This document shows positions 49,259 through 58,840 of a DNA stretch of 64,000 bases, piece after piece (position 1 is the stretch's first letter; each line of letters opens with the position of its first letter). Both the position numbers and the translations under genes were made by a program. The stretch is from assembly GCF_019599405.1 (NCBI RefSeq), contig NZ_RKLQ01000002.1, positions 186,001 through 250,000 on the forward strand, written 5' to 3'. The DNA is from Haloarcula salinisoli. Lineage in GTDB: Archaea; Halobacteriota; Halobacteria; Halobacteriales; Haloarculaceae. Below the pieces are notes generated by a model, which was given only the letters and a program-made list of their open reading frames with translations, was not told the origin of the DNA and made no database searches.

Positions 49259-50959
49259 TCAGTATCGCCCCGAAGCGTTGGGGTCAGTCTCGAAGGGGGA
49301 GGAGGCGCGGTCGAGGGCGAATCGGACCTCGCTCCCGCCCGCGGCCGAGGGTTCGAATGTCAGCTCGTGGCCCGCCTGCTCGACGAAGCAGTAGACCAGC
49401 CAGAGCCCCACGCCGGCACTGTGCTGGAGCGGCGTCTCCCCGTCTTCCAGGATGCGACGTTCGGTCTCCGGGATGCCGGGACCGTCGTCGGCGACGGCGA
49501 CGTGGACCAGCGGGCCGTCCTCGGTGACGGTGACGGTGACCGAGGGCGCGGAATCGGGGTTGTGCTGGATAGCGTTCTCGACAAGATTGTCGAGCGCCGC
49601 CTGAAACCCCGTGGGACACCGGGCGAACACGCCGTCTGGGCAGTCGGCCGTCACCGCTGCGTCGGGGTAGCGGTCTGCGTACCGGGTCCCGACGGCCTCG
49701 ACGGTTCGGGTGACATCGGTCGGGCGGGCGGGTCGGCCGCCGGTGACGATTTCCTGAATCGTCCGGAGCTTCCCGCTCGTCTCGATGATGTCGGTCGCAC
49801 TGGCGTCGATGGCGTCGAGATGGGTGCGCTCGGTCTCATCGGCGGCGTCACCCAGCAGCTCGACGTGGCCCATGATGATGTTGATGCGGTTGGCCATGTT
49901 GTGTCGGAGGACGCGAGAGACCAGCTGGAGGTGTCGTTCCCGGCGCTGTTGCTCGGTGACGTCGGAGAGGACGACCGTCCAGCCCAGGTGATGGGGGCCG
50001 TCGGTTATCGGCGAGAGCTGCACGGAGAGGTACGTAGCCTCCTCGCCGTCCGCGACCGCGATTCTCGTCGGCGTGGTCGTATCGAAGAGGTCGGTCGTGT
50101 CGTCGACGACCGTGTCGATCTGGTCGCCGCGGTGGGTCGATAGGGCAGGGAGCAGTGACGCGGCCGTCGGGTTGTAATCCCGGACCCGGCGCTTCGAGTC
50201 GAGGATTATCATCCCCTCGCTGCTCTGTTCGACCGCCGTGTCACGGGCCACGGGGATGATGTCGAACAGGTCCAGTTGCATCGAGACGGTGGTCGCGAGG
50301 CCGAAGATAGCCAGTCCGACGGGGGTGTAGTCCAGTCCCGGTATCGGGGCCCGGTCGAACACCGAGACCAGGTTGACCAGCAGCGGCAGCGAGGCCCCGA
50401 ACGTGACCAGCATCATCGGCGTCGTGTTGTAGCGGCTCCGGAGATGGAGGTTCACCAGCGCGTACACGCCCGCCGCGAAGTGACAGTAGGCCAGCCCCAC
50501 GTAGAGGAAATACAGCGGCCCGACCCCCTCGTGGACGTAGTGGGGGAAGACGGCCGTCGAGAGTGCGATTCGGTCCCAGAACAGCCCGTGAATCGGGTTC
50601 GTCAACAGCCCGACGGCAAGCGCCAGCATCGAGACGACGATGTAGGCGGTGAAGGGCCGCTGGCGGTGCCAGTGCCGGCCGGTGTACTGGGAGGCAAACA
50701 CCAGGAAGAGAAAGGCGAAGGCGACGCCCATCGGCAGTTCGAGCGTGACCAGAAACCGCTCGACGACGGGAGGCATGGTCAGCTTCGCGACGGCGCTGAA
50801 CGACCACACCGCCATCAGCACCAGCAGGGAGATAAACGAGCGGATGCCGCGGTTGGGAAGCTGCGAAGCGCGGAGATACAGCGCCAGCCCGGCGAGGGCG
50901 AGCCCAGAAAGTGAAAAGAACGCGACGAGGGCTATCTCGACGGGAGTGAGCCCAACCAT
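49259..50959 (-). CDS. Sensor histidine kinase, 7TM-PAS-HATPase, 566 aa
   Basis: Seven hydrophobic helices (AFFSLSGLALAGLALYLRAS to VGLAIFGLATTVSMQLDLFD), a PAS-like segment (EGMIILDSKRRVRDYNPTAA), an unusual H-box RVLRHNMANRINIIMGHVEL, N-box ALDNLVENAIQHN and G-boxes AVADDGPGIPETERRIL and GVGLWLVYCFVEQAGHELTF. The RHNMRN-type H-box is the common haloarchaeal variant. It has the same overall plan as the kinase at 14262-16004 but is not close to it. No response regulator is adjacent. Confidence 0.92.
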   Translation of the reverse strand: MVGLTPVEIALVAFFSLSGLALAGLALYLRASQLPNRGIRSFISLLVLMAVWSFSAVAKLTMPPVVERFLVTLELPMGVAFAFLFLVFASQYTGRHWHRQRPFTAYIVVSMLALAVGLLTNPIHGLFWDRIALSTAVFPHYVHEGVGPLYFLYVGLAYCHFAAGVYALVNLHLRSRYNTTPMMLVTFGASLPLLVNLVSVFDRAPIPGLDYTPVGLAIFGLATTVSMQLDLFDIIPVARDTAVEQSSEGMIILDSKRRVRDYNPTAASLLPALSTHRGDQIDTVVDDTTDLFDTTTPTRIAVADGEEATYLSVQLSPITDGPHHLGWTVVLSDVTEQQRRERHLQLVSRVLRHNMANRINIIMGHVELLGDAADETERTHLDAIDASATDIIETSGKLRTIQEIVTGGRPARPTDVTRTVEAVGTRYADRYPDAAVTADCPDGVFARCPTGFQAALDNLVENAIQHNPDSAPSVTVTVTEDGPLVHVAVADDGPGIPETERRILEDGETPLQHSAGVGLWLVYCFVEQAGHELTFEPSAAGGSEVRFALDRASSPFETDPNASGRY

Positions 50960-51062
50960 GGTGTGTCATTGACTGTATGTGGACAAAACTCTTTGCAGCA
51001 GATGAATGGTTGCCGTCTGTGTGTTTCGGGCGGACCGTTTCAGTTTCACCCTGGTACCTGAA

Positions 51063-51070
51063 CCCTTAAC
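51063..51070 (+). promoter_or_regulatory. TATA-like element of hef
   Basis: CCCTTAAC lies 26-33 bp before the ATG at 51096 and argues for that start rather than the upstream ATG at 51006. Confidence 0.45.
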
Positions 51071-51095
51071 CCCAGCGGGAGCCAACGCCACGCCA

Positions 51096-53672
51096 ATGGC
51101 GACCACCGCCGACGGGGAGTTCCTCGAGCACCCGCTCGTCACCGACGGCTTCCTGGAGAACCGCCGGTATCAGGTCGAACTCGCCGACACTGCGAGCGGG
51201 GACCACGCGCTGGTCTGTCTCCCGACGGGGCTGGGCAAGACGACCGTTTCCCTGCTGGTGACGGCCCGACGGCTGCACGAGGTGGGCGGGAAATCGCTCC
51301 TGCTCGCGCCGACCAAACCGCTGGTACAACAGCACGCCGAGTTCTACCGCGAGGCCCTGACGATTCCCGACGACGAAATCGTCGTCTTCACCGGCGAGGT
51401 TCGCCCCGACGACCGCGCCGCCCTGTTCGAGGACGCGACCGTGGTCATCGCGACCCCGCAGGTCGTCGAGAACGACCTCGTGGGCAACCGCATCGACCTG
51501 GCCCGGGTAACGCACTGCACCTTCGACGAGTGCCACCGCGCGACCGGCGACTACGCCTACAACTATATCGCGGACCGCTACCACGCCGACGCCGCCGACC
51601 CGCTCGTCACCGCGATGAGCGCCTCGCCGGGCGACGACGAGGAGGCCATCCTGCAGGTGTGTGAGAACCTCGGGCTCTCGGAGGTCGCCGTCATGACCGA
51701 GGACGACGCCGACGTCGCCGAGTACACCCACGACACGGACGTCGACTGGAAGCGCATCGACCTCCCGGAGGTCGTCGTCGAGATTCGTGACGCCATCAAC
51801 GAGGTCGTCGCGGACCGGCTGGAGCAACTCAAGGAACTGGGCGTGACGAACAAGTCCTCGCCGGACCTCTCGGAACGAGACATCCAGGGAATGCAGGCCG
51901 AGCTCCGCAAGCTGATGAACAACGACCAGAGCGAGGGGTACCAGGGGATGAGTCTGCTCGCCGAGATACGCAAACTGCGGACCGCCGTCACCTACGTCGA
52001 GACCCAGAGCGTCGAGTCCCTGCGGCGGTACTTCGAGCGGCTGAAGGAGGCCGCCCGCTCGTCAGGGGCATCGAAAGCCGACCAGCGCCTCGTCAGCGAG
52101 CCCAAGATTCGGGAAGCGATACGGAAAGCCGAGAGCTACGACGACCTCCACCCCAAGTTCCGCCAGACCAGAATGCTGCTGGCCGAGACGCTCGGCATCG
52201 AGAACGGGGAGCGGGTCATCGTCTTCACCGAGTCCCGGGATACGGCCGAGACGCTGGTCGATTTCCTCTCGAACCACTTCACGACCCAGAAGTTCGTCGG
52301 GCAGTCAGACACCGACGGCAGCGAGGGGATGACCCAGACCGAACAGCAGGAGACCCTGGAACGGTTCCGCAGCGGCGAGTTCGAGGTGCTGGTTTCGACG
52401 TCGGTCGCCGAGGAAGGGCTGGACGTACCGGAGGTCGACCTCGTGCTCTTCTACGAGCCGGTGCCGACCGCGATTCGGGCCATCCAGCGCAAGGGCCGGA
52501 CCGGCCGCCAGGCCGAGGGGCGGGTCGTCGTCCTGCTGGCGACCGACACCCGCGACGAGGCGTACTTCTGGAAGGCGCGCAACGACCAGAAGCGGATGCA
52601 GAACGAACTGAACGAGCTCAAGAGTGTGGCCGGCGAGCTCTCGGCCGAACTGGACCAGACCGGGCTGGACGACTACGAAGACAGTGGGGCCAAACAGCAG
52701 GCCGCCTCCGAAACCGACGGCGGGACGAGCGCTGGCGCGGGCGAGGCAGCCGCCAACGGTGGTACCGGCGAGGCCGACCGGGGGGAGGCCTCGGAAAACG
52801 CGAGCGGCGAAGCCGAGAGCCAGGCCAACGCCGACGGTGGCCAGGCCGGGCTGGACGCCTTCGCCGGACAGGACATGGCGACTGTAGACGACCAGCGGGA
52901 AGCCACAGACGACACGAGCGGCGCGACCGAGGCGGGCGAGGACGCCGATAGCGACGGCAAGGACGACGAAAGCGACGACAGTGACGACGGCGTGGTCGCG
53001 AAACCCGAAAGCGACGCGGAGTCGGTCGAAATCGTCGCGGACCAGCGCGAACTGGACTCGACTATCGCGCGGGACCTCTCGACGCGGGAGGGCATCGAGA
53101 CGCGCCTGGAGACGCTGGCCGTCGGCGATTACGTCCTCTCGGACCGCGTCGTCGTCGAGCGAAAGACCGTCTCGGACTTTCTGGATACGCTGACCGGCGG
53201 TGACCGGTCGATGTTCGAGCAGGTCGGCGACGCCACCCGAAACTACGCGCGGCCGGTGGTCGTCATCGAGGGTGGCGACCTCTACGGCGAGCGGAACGTC
53301 CACGCGAAATCCATCAACGGCGCGCTGGCCTCGCTGGCCGTGGACTTCGGTGCGAGCGTGCTCCGGACCGACGACGAGGGTGAGACCGCCGACCTGCTGG
53401 AGACCATCGCGACCCGCGAACAGGACGACGGCGACCGCGAGGTCAGCGTCCACGGGGAGAAACAGTCCAAGACGGTCGCCGAGCAACAGGAGTACGTCGT
53501 CGCCTCGGTCGCGGAGGTCGGGCCGGTGACCGCCCGCAGCCTGCTTGAACACTTTGGCAGCGTCGAGGCGGTGATGACCGCCACCCACGACGACCTGCTC
53601 GCGGTCGACGGTATCGGCGAGGTCACGGCCGAGCGCATCCGCTCGGTCGTCGGAAGCGCGTACGAACCCTGA
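51096..53672 (+). CDS. hef: Hef, helicase-nuclease of the XPF/FANCM family, 858 aa
   Basis: Superfamily 2 helicase domains come first: Walker A LPTGLGKT (42-49), DECH box in CTFDECHRATGDY (about 143-150), and motif VI QRKGRTGRQ. A haloarchaeal acidic, low-complexity linker (about 530-645) separates them from the ERCC4 nuclease with ERKTVSDFLD (near 687) and a C-terminal tandem helix-hairpin-helix (GPVTARSLLEHFGSVEAVMT, then VDGIGEVTAERI). Hef processes stalled replication forks and branched DNA, and complements Holliday-junction resolution in haloarchaea. All catalytic motifs are intact. Confidence 0.96.
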   Translation: MATTADGEFLEHPLVTDGFLENRRYQVELADTASGDHALVCLPTGLGKTTVSLLVTARRLHEVGGKSLLLAPTKPLVQQHAEFYREALTIPDDEIVVFTGEVRPDDRAALFEDATVVIATPQVVENDLVGNRIDLARVTHCTFDECHRATGDYAYNYIADRYHADAADPLVTAMSASPGDDEEAILQVCENLGLSEVAVMTEDDADVAEYTHDTDVDWKRIDLPEVVVEIRDAINEVVADRLEQLKELGVTNKSSPDLSERDIQGMQAELRKLMNNDQSEGYQGMSLLAEIRKLRTAVTYVETQSVESLRRYFERLKEAARSSGASKADQRLVSEPKIREAIRKAESYDDLHPKFRQTRMLLAETLGIENGERVIVFTESRDTAETLVDFLSNHFTTQKFVGQSDTDGSEGMTQTEQQETLERFRSGEFEVLVSTSVAEEGLDVPEVDLVLFYEPVPTAIRAIQRKGRTGRQAEGRVVVLLATDTRDEAYFWKARNDQKRMQNELNELKSVAGELSAELDQTGLDDYEDSGAKQQAASETDGGTSAGAGEAAANGGTGEADRGEASENASGEAESQANADGGQAGLDAFAGQDMATVDDQREATDDTSGATEAGEDADSDGKDDESDDSDDGVVAKPESDAESVEIVADQRELDSTIARDLSTREGIETRLETLAVGDYVLSDRVVVERKTVSDFLDTLTGGDRSMFEQVGDATRNYARPVVVIEGGDLYGERNVHAKSINGALASLAVDFGASVLRTDDEGETADLLETIATREQDDGDREVSVHGEKQSKTVAEQQEYVVASVAEVGPVTARSLLEHFGSVEAVMTATHDDLLAVDGIGEVTAERIRSVVGSAYEP

Positions 53673-53760
53673 TATATTAGACAGAACGGCCGCCCTGTCC
53701 GCCGACTGATAGGAACTTTCATTTGACAGTGCGACCCAGACGCACGAGAGGGGTCAGACC

Positions 53761-54303
53761 GTGAACGAACGCGAGAGTCATCAGTTCGATTTCGAACTCC
53801 CGAACGTGGGTCGCGGGGGGGAGACGGTACAGTGCTGCGAACTGCTCGCCGACAGTAACTCCCTGCTCGTGGTGTTGCTGGGCAGTCACTACTGTTCACG
53901 GTCCCGAGAGCTCGTCCGGGTCCTGTCCGAGCGCCACGACGCGTTCCGCAGGCGGGACACGGCGGTCGTCCCCGTCTTGCCCGACATCCGCGAGCGGGCC
54001 AGGCTGTGGGACCAGCAGTACGACCTGCCGTTCCCGATGCTGGTGGACCCGGCAACCGACGGGGCCAGCGAGCAAGCGACGGAGCGTGACGATACCTTCG
54101 AGACGTTCGGGTCGCTCCAGCAGTCGGTGGGTTCGCTCCCGGCCGTTGCGCTCTGTCGCGCCGGGGATGACGGGCTCCGCGTCGTCGCGACTGCGACCGA
54201 AGCGGAGCTGGACGTGCCGGTCGTCGAGTCGCTCCTGGGGTTCCTCGACCGTCACCGAGCCGCGGACGCGACATCGACCGGCAATACGCCGGTCGACAGC
54301 TAG
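53761..54303 (+). CDS. Redoxin-like (AhpC/TSA-type fold) protein, 180 aa
   Basis: Begins with GTG (MNERESHQFDFELPNVGRGG). The core VVLLGSHYCSRSRELVRVLS resembles the peroxiredoxin strand-Cys-helix, with a single cysteine in the peroxidatic region but without the usual PxxxTxxC context. DTAVVPVLPDIRERARLWDQ and YDLPFPMLVDPATDG follow as in redoxins. Activity as a peroxidase is doubtful. Its TAG stop and that of the convergent gene share one CTAG (54300-54303). Confidence 0.65.
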   Translation: MNERESHQFDFELPNVGRGGETVQCCELLADSNSLLVVLLGSHYCSRSRELVRVLSERHDAFRRRDTAVVPVLPDIRERARLWDQQYDLPFPMLVDPATDGASEQATERDDTFETFGSLQQSVGSLPAVALCRAGDDGLRVVATATEAELDVPVVESLLGFLDRHRAADATSTGNTPVDS

Positions 54304-55007
54304 AAACGGACGGCGTCGAGCGCCTCGGCAGCCTCGCGGGCCGCTTTGAGATGTTCGCGAGCGGTGCGTGGGTCGTCGGTGTCGGCGGCCCGCTGGGCGA
54401 ACCGATGGACCGTCTCCGCAAGCAGCCCCTCGGCCGCCGAAAGCTCCGTCGTCACCGCGCCGCGGTCGGTGCGCTGGCCAGTGGTTGGGCCCTCGGGGGC
54501 GGGGGCCGTCGGTTCGCTGCCGTCCCCCGCCTCTGTTGTCCGTGAGGCCCCTGGCGTCCGGTCCGGGTCGGCCGAAGGAATCTCCCGGGTAGTGTCGCCC
54601 ATCGACCCCGCGGCGGGCGGCTGTCCAGCGGCGTCTGTCGACGCGTCGGCCGTCTCCGGAGCGCCGTTCGAGCCCCGCTCGTTCGCGGACTGCTCGTCGG
54701 CGCCGTCCCCGAACTGGACCGTGGCCTCGTCACTGGGGTCGGCCACCTCGATGTGGTCGGTCTGGTCGTCCGCTCCGTCGTCGCTCGCACCCTGGTCGCG
54801 AGCGACCGGTTTCTGACAGGTGGGGCAGAACTCCTGGCCGTCGTAGCGGAAGATAGGGTCGCCACAGTCCGTACAGTGGGCGTTGGTCATCGTCGCACCC
54901 TTCAACAGCAGCTCGCTCATCTGCTCGGTCGCCTTGCGCTTTTCCTCCTCTTCCCCGTACTTCTCGCGGAGTTTCTCGCGCTCGGCTTCCTTGTCGAAGT
55001 CGCTCAT
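54300..55007 (-). CDS. Sjogren/scleroderma autoantigen-1-family zinc-ribbon protein, 235 aa
   Basis: The N-terminal helix DKEAEREKLREKYGEEEEKR, then ATEQMSELLLKGATMTNAHC and the ribbon CTDC ... YDGQEFCPTCQKP, are diagnostic of this archaeal/eukaryal family. The remaining 160 residues are acidic low-complexity sequence with a short C-terminal helix (TAREHLKAAREAAEALDAVR). The molecular role is not known. It is divergent from mdh. Confidence 0.88.
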   Translation of the reverse strand: MSDFDKEAEREKLREKYGEEEEKRKATEQMSELLLKGATMTNAHCTDCGDPIFRYDGQEFCPTCQKPVARDQGASDDGADDQTDHIEVADPSDEATVQFGDGADEQSANERGSNGAPETADASTDAAGQPPAAGSMGDTTREIPSADPDRTPGASRTTEAGDGSEPTAPAPEGPTTGQRTDRGAVTTELSAAEGLLAETVHRFAQRAADTDDPRTAREHLKAAREAAEALDAVRF

Positions 55008-55156
55008 GTACGTGGACAGACGGGCGAGCGGATTAGGGCTTGCGGGCCGGCGACGCGCTGGCGCCCCGTGGGGAACTGCCGGGACGGAGTACCCGACCCG
55101 GGACCGCAGAGAGAGGAGAAGTGTTTACCTTCGCTCGGCCACCAGTACAACACGGC

Positions 55157-56071
55157 ATGACAAAGGTAAGCATTGTCGGTGCGGCCGGAACCGTCGGTGC
55201 CGCTGCGGGCTACAGCATCGCCGTTCGGGACATCGCTGACGAACTCGTCTTCGTGGACATTCCCGACAAGGAGGCAGACACCATCGGGCAGGCCGCGGAC
55301 ACGAACCACGGTATCGCCTACGACTCGAACACCCGGGTTCGACAGGGCGACTACGCCGACACCGCCGGCTCCGACGTGGTGGTCATAACGGCCGGCATCC
55401 CGCGCCAGCCCGGCCAGACCCGCATCGACCTCGCGGGCGATAACGCCCCCATCATGGAGGACATCCAGTCGTCGCTGGACGAGCACAACGACGACTACGT
55501 CTCGCTGACGACCTCCAACCCCGTCGACCTGCTCAACCGGCACCTCTACGAGGCCGGTGACCGCCCTCGGGAGCAGGTCATCGGCTTTGGCGGCCGCCTG
55601 GACTCGGCGCGGTTCCGGTACGTGCTGGCCGACCGCTTCGACGCGCCGACGACCAACGTCGAGGCCACGATTCTGGGCGAACACGGCGACGCGCAAGTGC
55701 CGGTGTTCTCGAAGGTCCGCGTCGACGGCCGCGACCCGGACTTTTCGGCCGACGAGCGCGAGGAGATTCTGGGCGACCTGCAGGAATCCGCGATGGACGT
55801 CATCGAGCGCAAGGGTGCGACCGAGTGGGGGCCGGCACGGGGCGTCGCCCACATGGTCGAGGCCATCCTCCGAGACACGGGGGCGGTGTTCCCGGCGTCG
55901 GTGAAGCTACAGGGCGAGTTCAGCCACGAGGACACCGCTTTCGGCGTCCCCGTCAGGCTCGGGTCGAACGGCGTCGAGGAGGTAATCGAGTGGGAACTGG
56001 ACGACTACGAGCAGGAGCTGATGGCCGAGGCCGCCGAGAAGTTAGAAGAGCAGTACGACAAGATCGCCTGA
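55157..56071 (+). CDS. mdh: Malate dehydrogenase (LDH-like), 304 aa
   Basis: NAD-dependent malate dehydrogenase of the tetrameric, lactate-dehydrogenase-like type described in Haloarcula. [18 protein letters not shown] binds the cofactor. [14 protein letters not shown] contains the substrate Arg and Asp, [17 protein letters not shown] the second Arg, and [18 protein letters not shown] the catalytic His. The acidic surface is typical of halophilic MDH. TGTTTACC at about 55119-55126 may be the TATA box. Confidence 0.96.
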   Translation: MTKVSIVGAAGTVGAAAGYSIAVRDIADELVFVDIPDKEADTIGQAADTNHGIAYDSNTRVRQGDYADTAGSDVVVITAGIPRQPGQTRIDLAGDNAPIMEDIQSSLDEHNDDYVSLTTSNPVDLLNRHLYEAGDRPREQVIGFGGRLDSARFRYVLADRFDAPTTNVEATILGEHGDAQVPVFSKVRVDGRDPDFSADEREEILGDLQESAMDVIERKGATEWGPARGVAHMVEAILRDTGAVFPASVKLQGEFSHEDTAFGVPVRLGSNGVEEVIEWELDDYEQELMAEAAEKLEEQYDKIA

Positions 56072-56195
56072 GGCTGTCGGTCCGCACCGCCGGAATCCGT
56101 CGGTCAGCAAAGCGGCCCCCTTTTCGAGTCGAGCCGAACGCCATAGCGATGATTCGACCCGTTCAGGACAGTGGGTAGCCAGCGGCGAAAACAGC

Positions 56196-56831
56196 CTATT
56201 CCTGAATCGGCTCGGGCACCTGGATGGAGTAGCGGCCGTCTTCCTCCAGTGCGACGATGTACTCCTCGCGGTCGTACAGTTCCATCAGGTTCAGCTCGTA
56301 CTGGCCCGGCGCGACGACCTTGACCGACTCGAACTGGTTGTTCAGCTCCTCGCGCAGTTCCTTGAGGTCCGGCCGGTCGCGTGTCTCCTCGGACGGGGGT
56401 TCGACCGAGGCGGCGTCGTCGGCATCCACCGGCTCGAACTGGTGGTCGCCCTCGGGCGTGTGGTCCGGGAGCTCGTCCGGCGAGACGACCTCGCCGCGGG
56501 CGCTGGCCTGCGCGGCGTCTTCGGTGTCTGTCGGCCCGGCAGCGATCTGGCTGTCCGCGGTCTCGGGCTGGTCGGCTCCCACCGAGGGCTCGTCGTTGCC
56601 CCCGACGATGTCCCGAACCGTTGCCGCCGTCTTCCCGACCGTCTTCGCGACGGTGCTGTTTCCGCCCGGCGGTTCGGGCGGCTCCGGTGGTTCCGCGTCC
56701 GTCGGCGGCGCACTGTCGGCCCCTTCCGGGCGGAACTGGAACTTGTTGCCGCCACAGTTCGGGCAGCCCGACAGCATCTCCTGGGAGCCATCCTCGAACC
56801 CGCGGCCGCAGTCCGTACACTGGTGTGGCAT
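56196..56831 (-). CDS. oapC: Origin-associated zinc-ribbon protein OapC/ArvC, 211 aa
   Basis: The N-terminal zinc ribbon MPHQCTDCGRGFEDGS with CPNCGGNKFQFRPEG is followed by a Pro/Glu-rich linker and a conserved C-terminal domain (LKELREELNNQFESVKVVAP and YELNLMELYDREEYIVALEE). Members of this family lie beside orc1/oriC1 in haloarchaea together with OapA and OapB. Its ATG overlaps the stop of oapB by one base. Molecular function is unsettled. Confidence 0.85.
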   Translation of the reverse strand: MPHQCTDCGRGFEDGSQEMLSGCPNCGGNKFQFRPEGADSAPPTDAEPPEPPEPPGGNSTVAKTVGKTAATVRDIVGGNDEPSVGADQPETADSQIAAGPTDTEDAAQASARGEVVSPDELPDHTPEGDHQFEPVDADDAASVEPPSEETRDRPDLKELREELNNQFESVKVVAPGQYELNLMELYDREEYIVALEEDGRYSIQVPEPIQE

Positions 56832-57214
56832 TATTTCCGTGAGACCAGCGCGCTGATGAGGTTCTTGTCCTTGTGGAGCGTCTCTATCTGGTTGGCCGGG
56901 CCGATGACCGTGAGCTTCTTCGTCGACTCCTTGCCCATGATGCGGTCGAGCAGACTCGCGTCCGCGGCCTCGGACTTGGGGTAGGTCTCTATCTCGATGC
57001 CGTTGAACTCGTCGGGGCTTATCTCGGTCATGGTGACCTCGATGAGCCGGGACTCCTCGTCAGGCGAGAGGCCCTCTTCGAGGATGACGATGTTGCCATC
57101 GCGCACGCCGTCGAGGATGAGCCGAATCTTCTCCATGGACGTGAGCCCGTCCATGCGCTCCCCGCTGATGAGGTCGATCTGGACGCCGTCGCTTGGGTCT
57201 TTCACTTCTGCCAT
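56831..57214 (-). CDS. oapB: Origin-associated protein OapB/ArvB (DUF2073), 127 aa
   Basis: A small KH/alpha-beta-like protein: GVQIDLISGERMDGLTSMEK, then IRLILDGVRDGNIVILEEGL and the C-terminal KLTVIGPANQIETLHKDKNL. It belongs to the DUF2073 family, always found next to the Era-like GTPase. It lies 4 bp after oapA and is co-translated with oapC. Confidence 0.87.
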   Translation of the reverse strand: MAEVKDPSDGVQIDLISGERMDGLTSMEKIRLILDGVRDGNIVILEEGLSPDEESRLIEVTMTEISPDEFNGIEIETYPKSEAADASLLDRIMGKESTKKLTVIGPANQIETLHKDKNLISALVSRK

Positions 57215-57218
57215 TGTA

Positions 57219-57860
57219 TCACCCGAAGTACTCCGCTATCTTGTCGTAGACCTCGTCCATGTTGTCCCCTTCCAGGGCCGACAGCGGGATGGTCTCGTGC
57301 TGTGGGTAGGCGTTGCGGATGCGCTGGACCGACGAGTCCTCCAGGTCTATCTTGTTCGCGAGAATCAGGACCGGGAGGTCCTGGCTCTCGATGATACCGA
57401 TGAGCATCGTGTTGACCTGGGTAAAGGGGTCCGTCGAGGAGTCGAGCACGTAGATGACGCCGTCGACGTCCTCGCGGAGCCAGTGCATCGCCTCGGCGAC
57501 GCCCTCGGTGGCCTCGCGGGAGCGACGCACCGCGTCGTCTTTCTCCATGTCGTGTTCGAGGAACTCGGTGTAGTCGACTTTCGTCGTCACGCCGGGCGTG
57601 TCGACGATGTCGATGGTCACCTTCTTGCCGTCGCGCTCGATTTCGACGTTCTCCTTCCGGCGGGCTCGACGGGTCTCGTGAGGCACGTGACTCTCCGGGC
57701 CGACGGCGTCGCCGGTCCAGTCGCGTGCGATGCGGTTCGCGAGGGTCGTCTTGCCCGCGTTGGGCGGTCCGTAGATGCCGATACGCTTGGGGTCTTCTTC
57801 CGAGAACAGCGTCGATGCCGCCCTCGAAATGCTGTCTTTGAGATTTGTGAGCAGTCCCAT
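57219..57860 (-). CDS. oapA: Origin-associated Era-like GTPase OapA/ArvA, 213 aa
   Basis: Complete small GTPase: P-loop GPPNAGKTT (31-39), switch region with DIVDTPGVTTKVDYTEFLEH (G3 DTPG), G4 LANKIDLED and G5-like PLSALEGDNMDEVYDKIAEY. First gene of the oapABC operon, transcribed away from the origin. GGGAGG at 57868-57873 is a strong ribosome-binding site, and CTTAAG (about 57927-57932) is a likely TATA box, so this mRNA has a leader of roughly 45 nt. Confidence 0.9.
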   Translation of the reverse strand: MGLLTNLKDSISRAASTLFSEEDPKRIGIYGPPNAGKTTLANRIARDWTGDAVGPESHVPHETRRARRKENVEIERDGKKVTIDIVDTPGVTTKVDYTEFLEHDMEKDDAVRRSREATEGVAEAMHWLREDVDGVIYVLDSSTDPFTQVNTMLIGIIESQDLPVLILANKIDLEDSSVQRIRNAYPQHETIPLSALEGDNMDEVYDKIAEYFG

Positions 57861-58069
57861 CCTATCCTCCCGCCGCCCGGACGTGCCGGTATGGCGGCTT
57901 CTACCACCAAGAGATGCGGGAATTCACTTAAGGCTACGTCAGACAAACAAAAATGATTTGACACGATTGTGGTCGAAAGTCGACGACGTCGCTAAGTCGG
58001 GCGTTCCAGGCGAAATCGAGGGTGAAATGGTACGTAACACGTAGCTACCGAGCGCTCTGAACGGACGAA

Positions 58070-58249
58070 TTACGACGCGAACGCGTCGTCGAGAACGGTC
58101 TGATACAGCGCCACGAGGACGACGGCTCCCGCGAGGACGGCGCTCTCGGCGACCCCGTAGTCGAACGGGTACACTGTCAGCGCGAGCATCCCTGCGGCCC
58201 CAACCGTTCCTACGATACCGGTAAAGAGTGCCTTCGTCCGGGTCGCCAT
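58070..58249 (-). CDS. Small two-helix membrane protein at the origin, 59 aa
   Basis: A short gene: MATRTKALFTGIVGTVGAAG, then MLALTVYPFDYGVAESAVLA, then GAVVLVALYQTVLDDAFAS. It has two hydrophobic helices and an acidic end. It lies between oapA and the origin DNA on the same strand as oapA. Codon use is less GC-rich than usual in places (TTT, GTA, GGA). Function is unknown. Confidence 0.65.
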   Translation of the reverse strand: MATRTKALFTGIVGTVGAAGMLALTVYPFDYGVAESAVLAGAVVLVALYQTVLDDAFAS

Positions 58250-58534
58250 ATTGGAGAGTAGGTGAATCGAGGTGTAAACTTGACGATGGTTCGGTCCGGA
58301 TAGGCAGGAGAAGATTCTAGAGTCAGCTGGAGACGGGTCAGGGGTGACCCATTTGGACTGAATCCGAAAGGGAACCGTACCGAGCAGGCGAGCGAGTCAA
58401 CAAAAACAGGGGTCGGACGGGAACCCGGGTTGGACAGGAAACAGTCCCCCCACGGGCACGAGCGAAATCACGAATCCGGTCTAGGAACCGACAAGAGCAC
58501 TGCACTGTCGAGAGTTGATGGGAGCGGGGGGATG

Positions 58535-58562
58535 CCCCCCACCCCTTCGTTTCGGGTGGAAC
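58535..58562 (-). promoter_or_regulatory. Origin recognition box (ORB), left
   Basis: Minus strand: GTTCCACCCGAAACGAAGGG followed by GTGGGGGG. The palindromic core plus a one-sided G-run is the haloarchaeal ORB form bound by Orc1. The G-run points away from the AT-rich segment. Confidence 0.88.
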
Positions 58563-58637
58563 GGGGAACAGGCCCGGGAGGGGACCTGGCGCGACGGGTG
58601 TTCGAGGGGGTGACGAGCCGGGACGAGCGCGAGCCGA

Positions 58638-58770
58638 ACTAGGGATTCTATCACGGAGACTCGCTCTAGGAACAGTCTAGAACCGTACTAGCTAGCTGAA
58701 GCTTGTTTTCTTTCTAGTGCGGATTTGGTTGTGTGGTATGTGATATAAATCTTTCCTAGACTAGAGCACA
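58638..58770. other. AT-rich putative duplex unwinding element
   Basis: Contains GAAGCTTGTTTTCTTTCTAG and GATATAAATCTTTC, clearly less GC-rich than the rest of the window, lying between the two inverted ORBs. Eight CTAG sites fall in this segment. Confidence 0.75.
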
Positions 58771-58810
58771 ACCCCCGTTCTCGCTGACCCCCCACCCACC
58801 CTTCTTGGGC

Positions 58811-58840
58811 GTTCCACCCGAAACAAAGGGGTGGGGGGGT
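58811..58840 (+). promoter_or_regulatory. Origin recognition box (ORB), right
   Basis: GTTCCACCCGAAACAAAGGG followed by GTGGGGGGGT. The core is identical to the left ORB, in inverted orientation, with the G-run pointing outward. Confidence 0.88.

Noticed and set aside
58430-58642. 70-codon plus-strand ORF inside the origin
   Set aside because: It runs through the left ORB, has low-complexity Gly/Arg composition and no promoter; origin DNA explains the region better.
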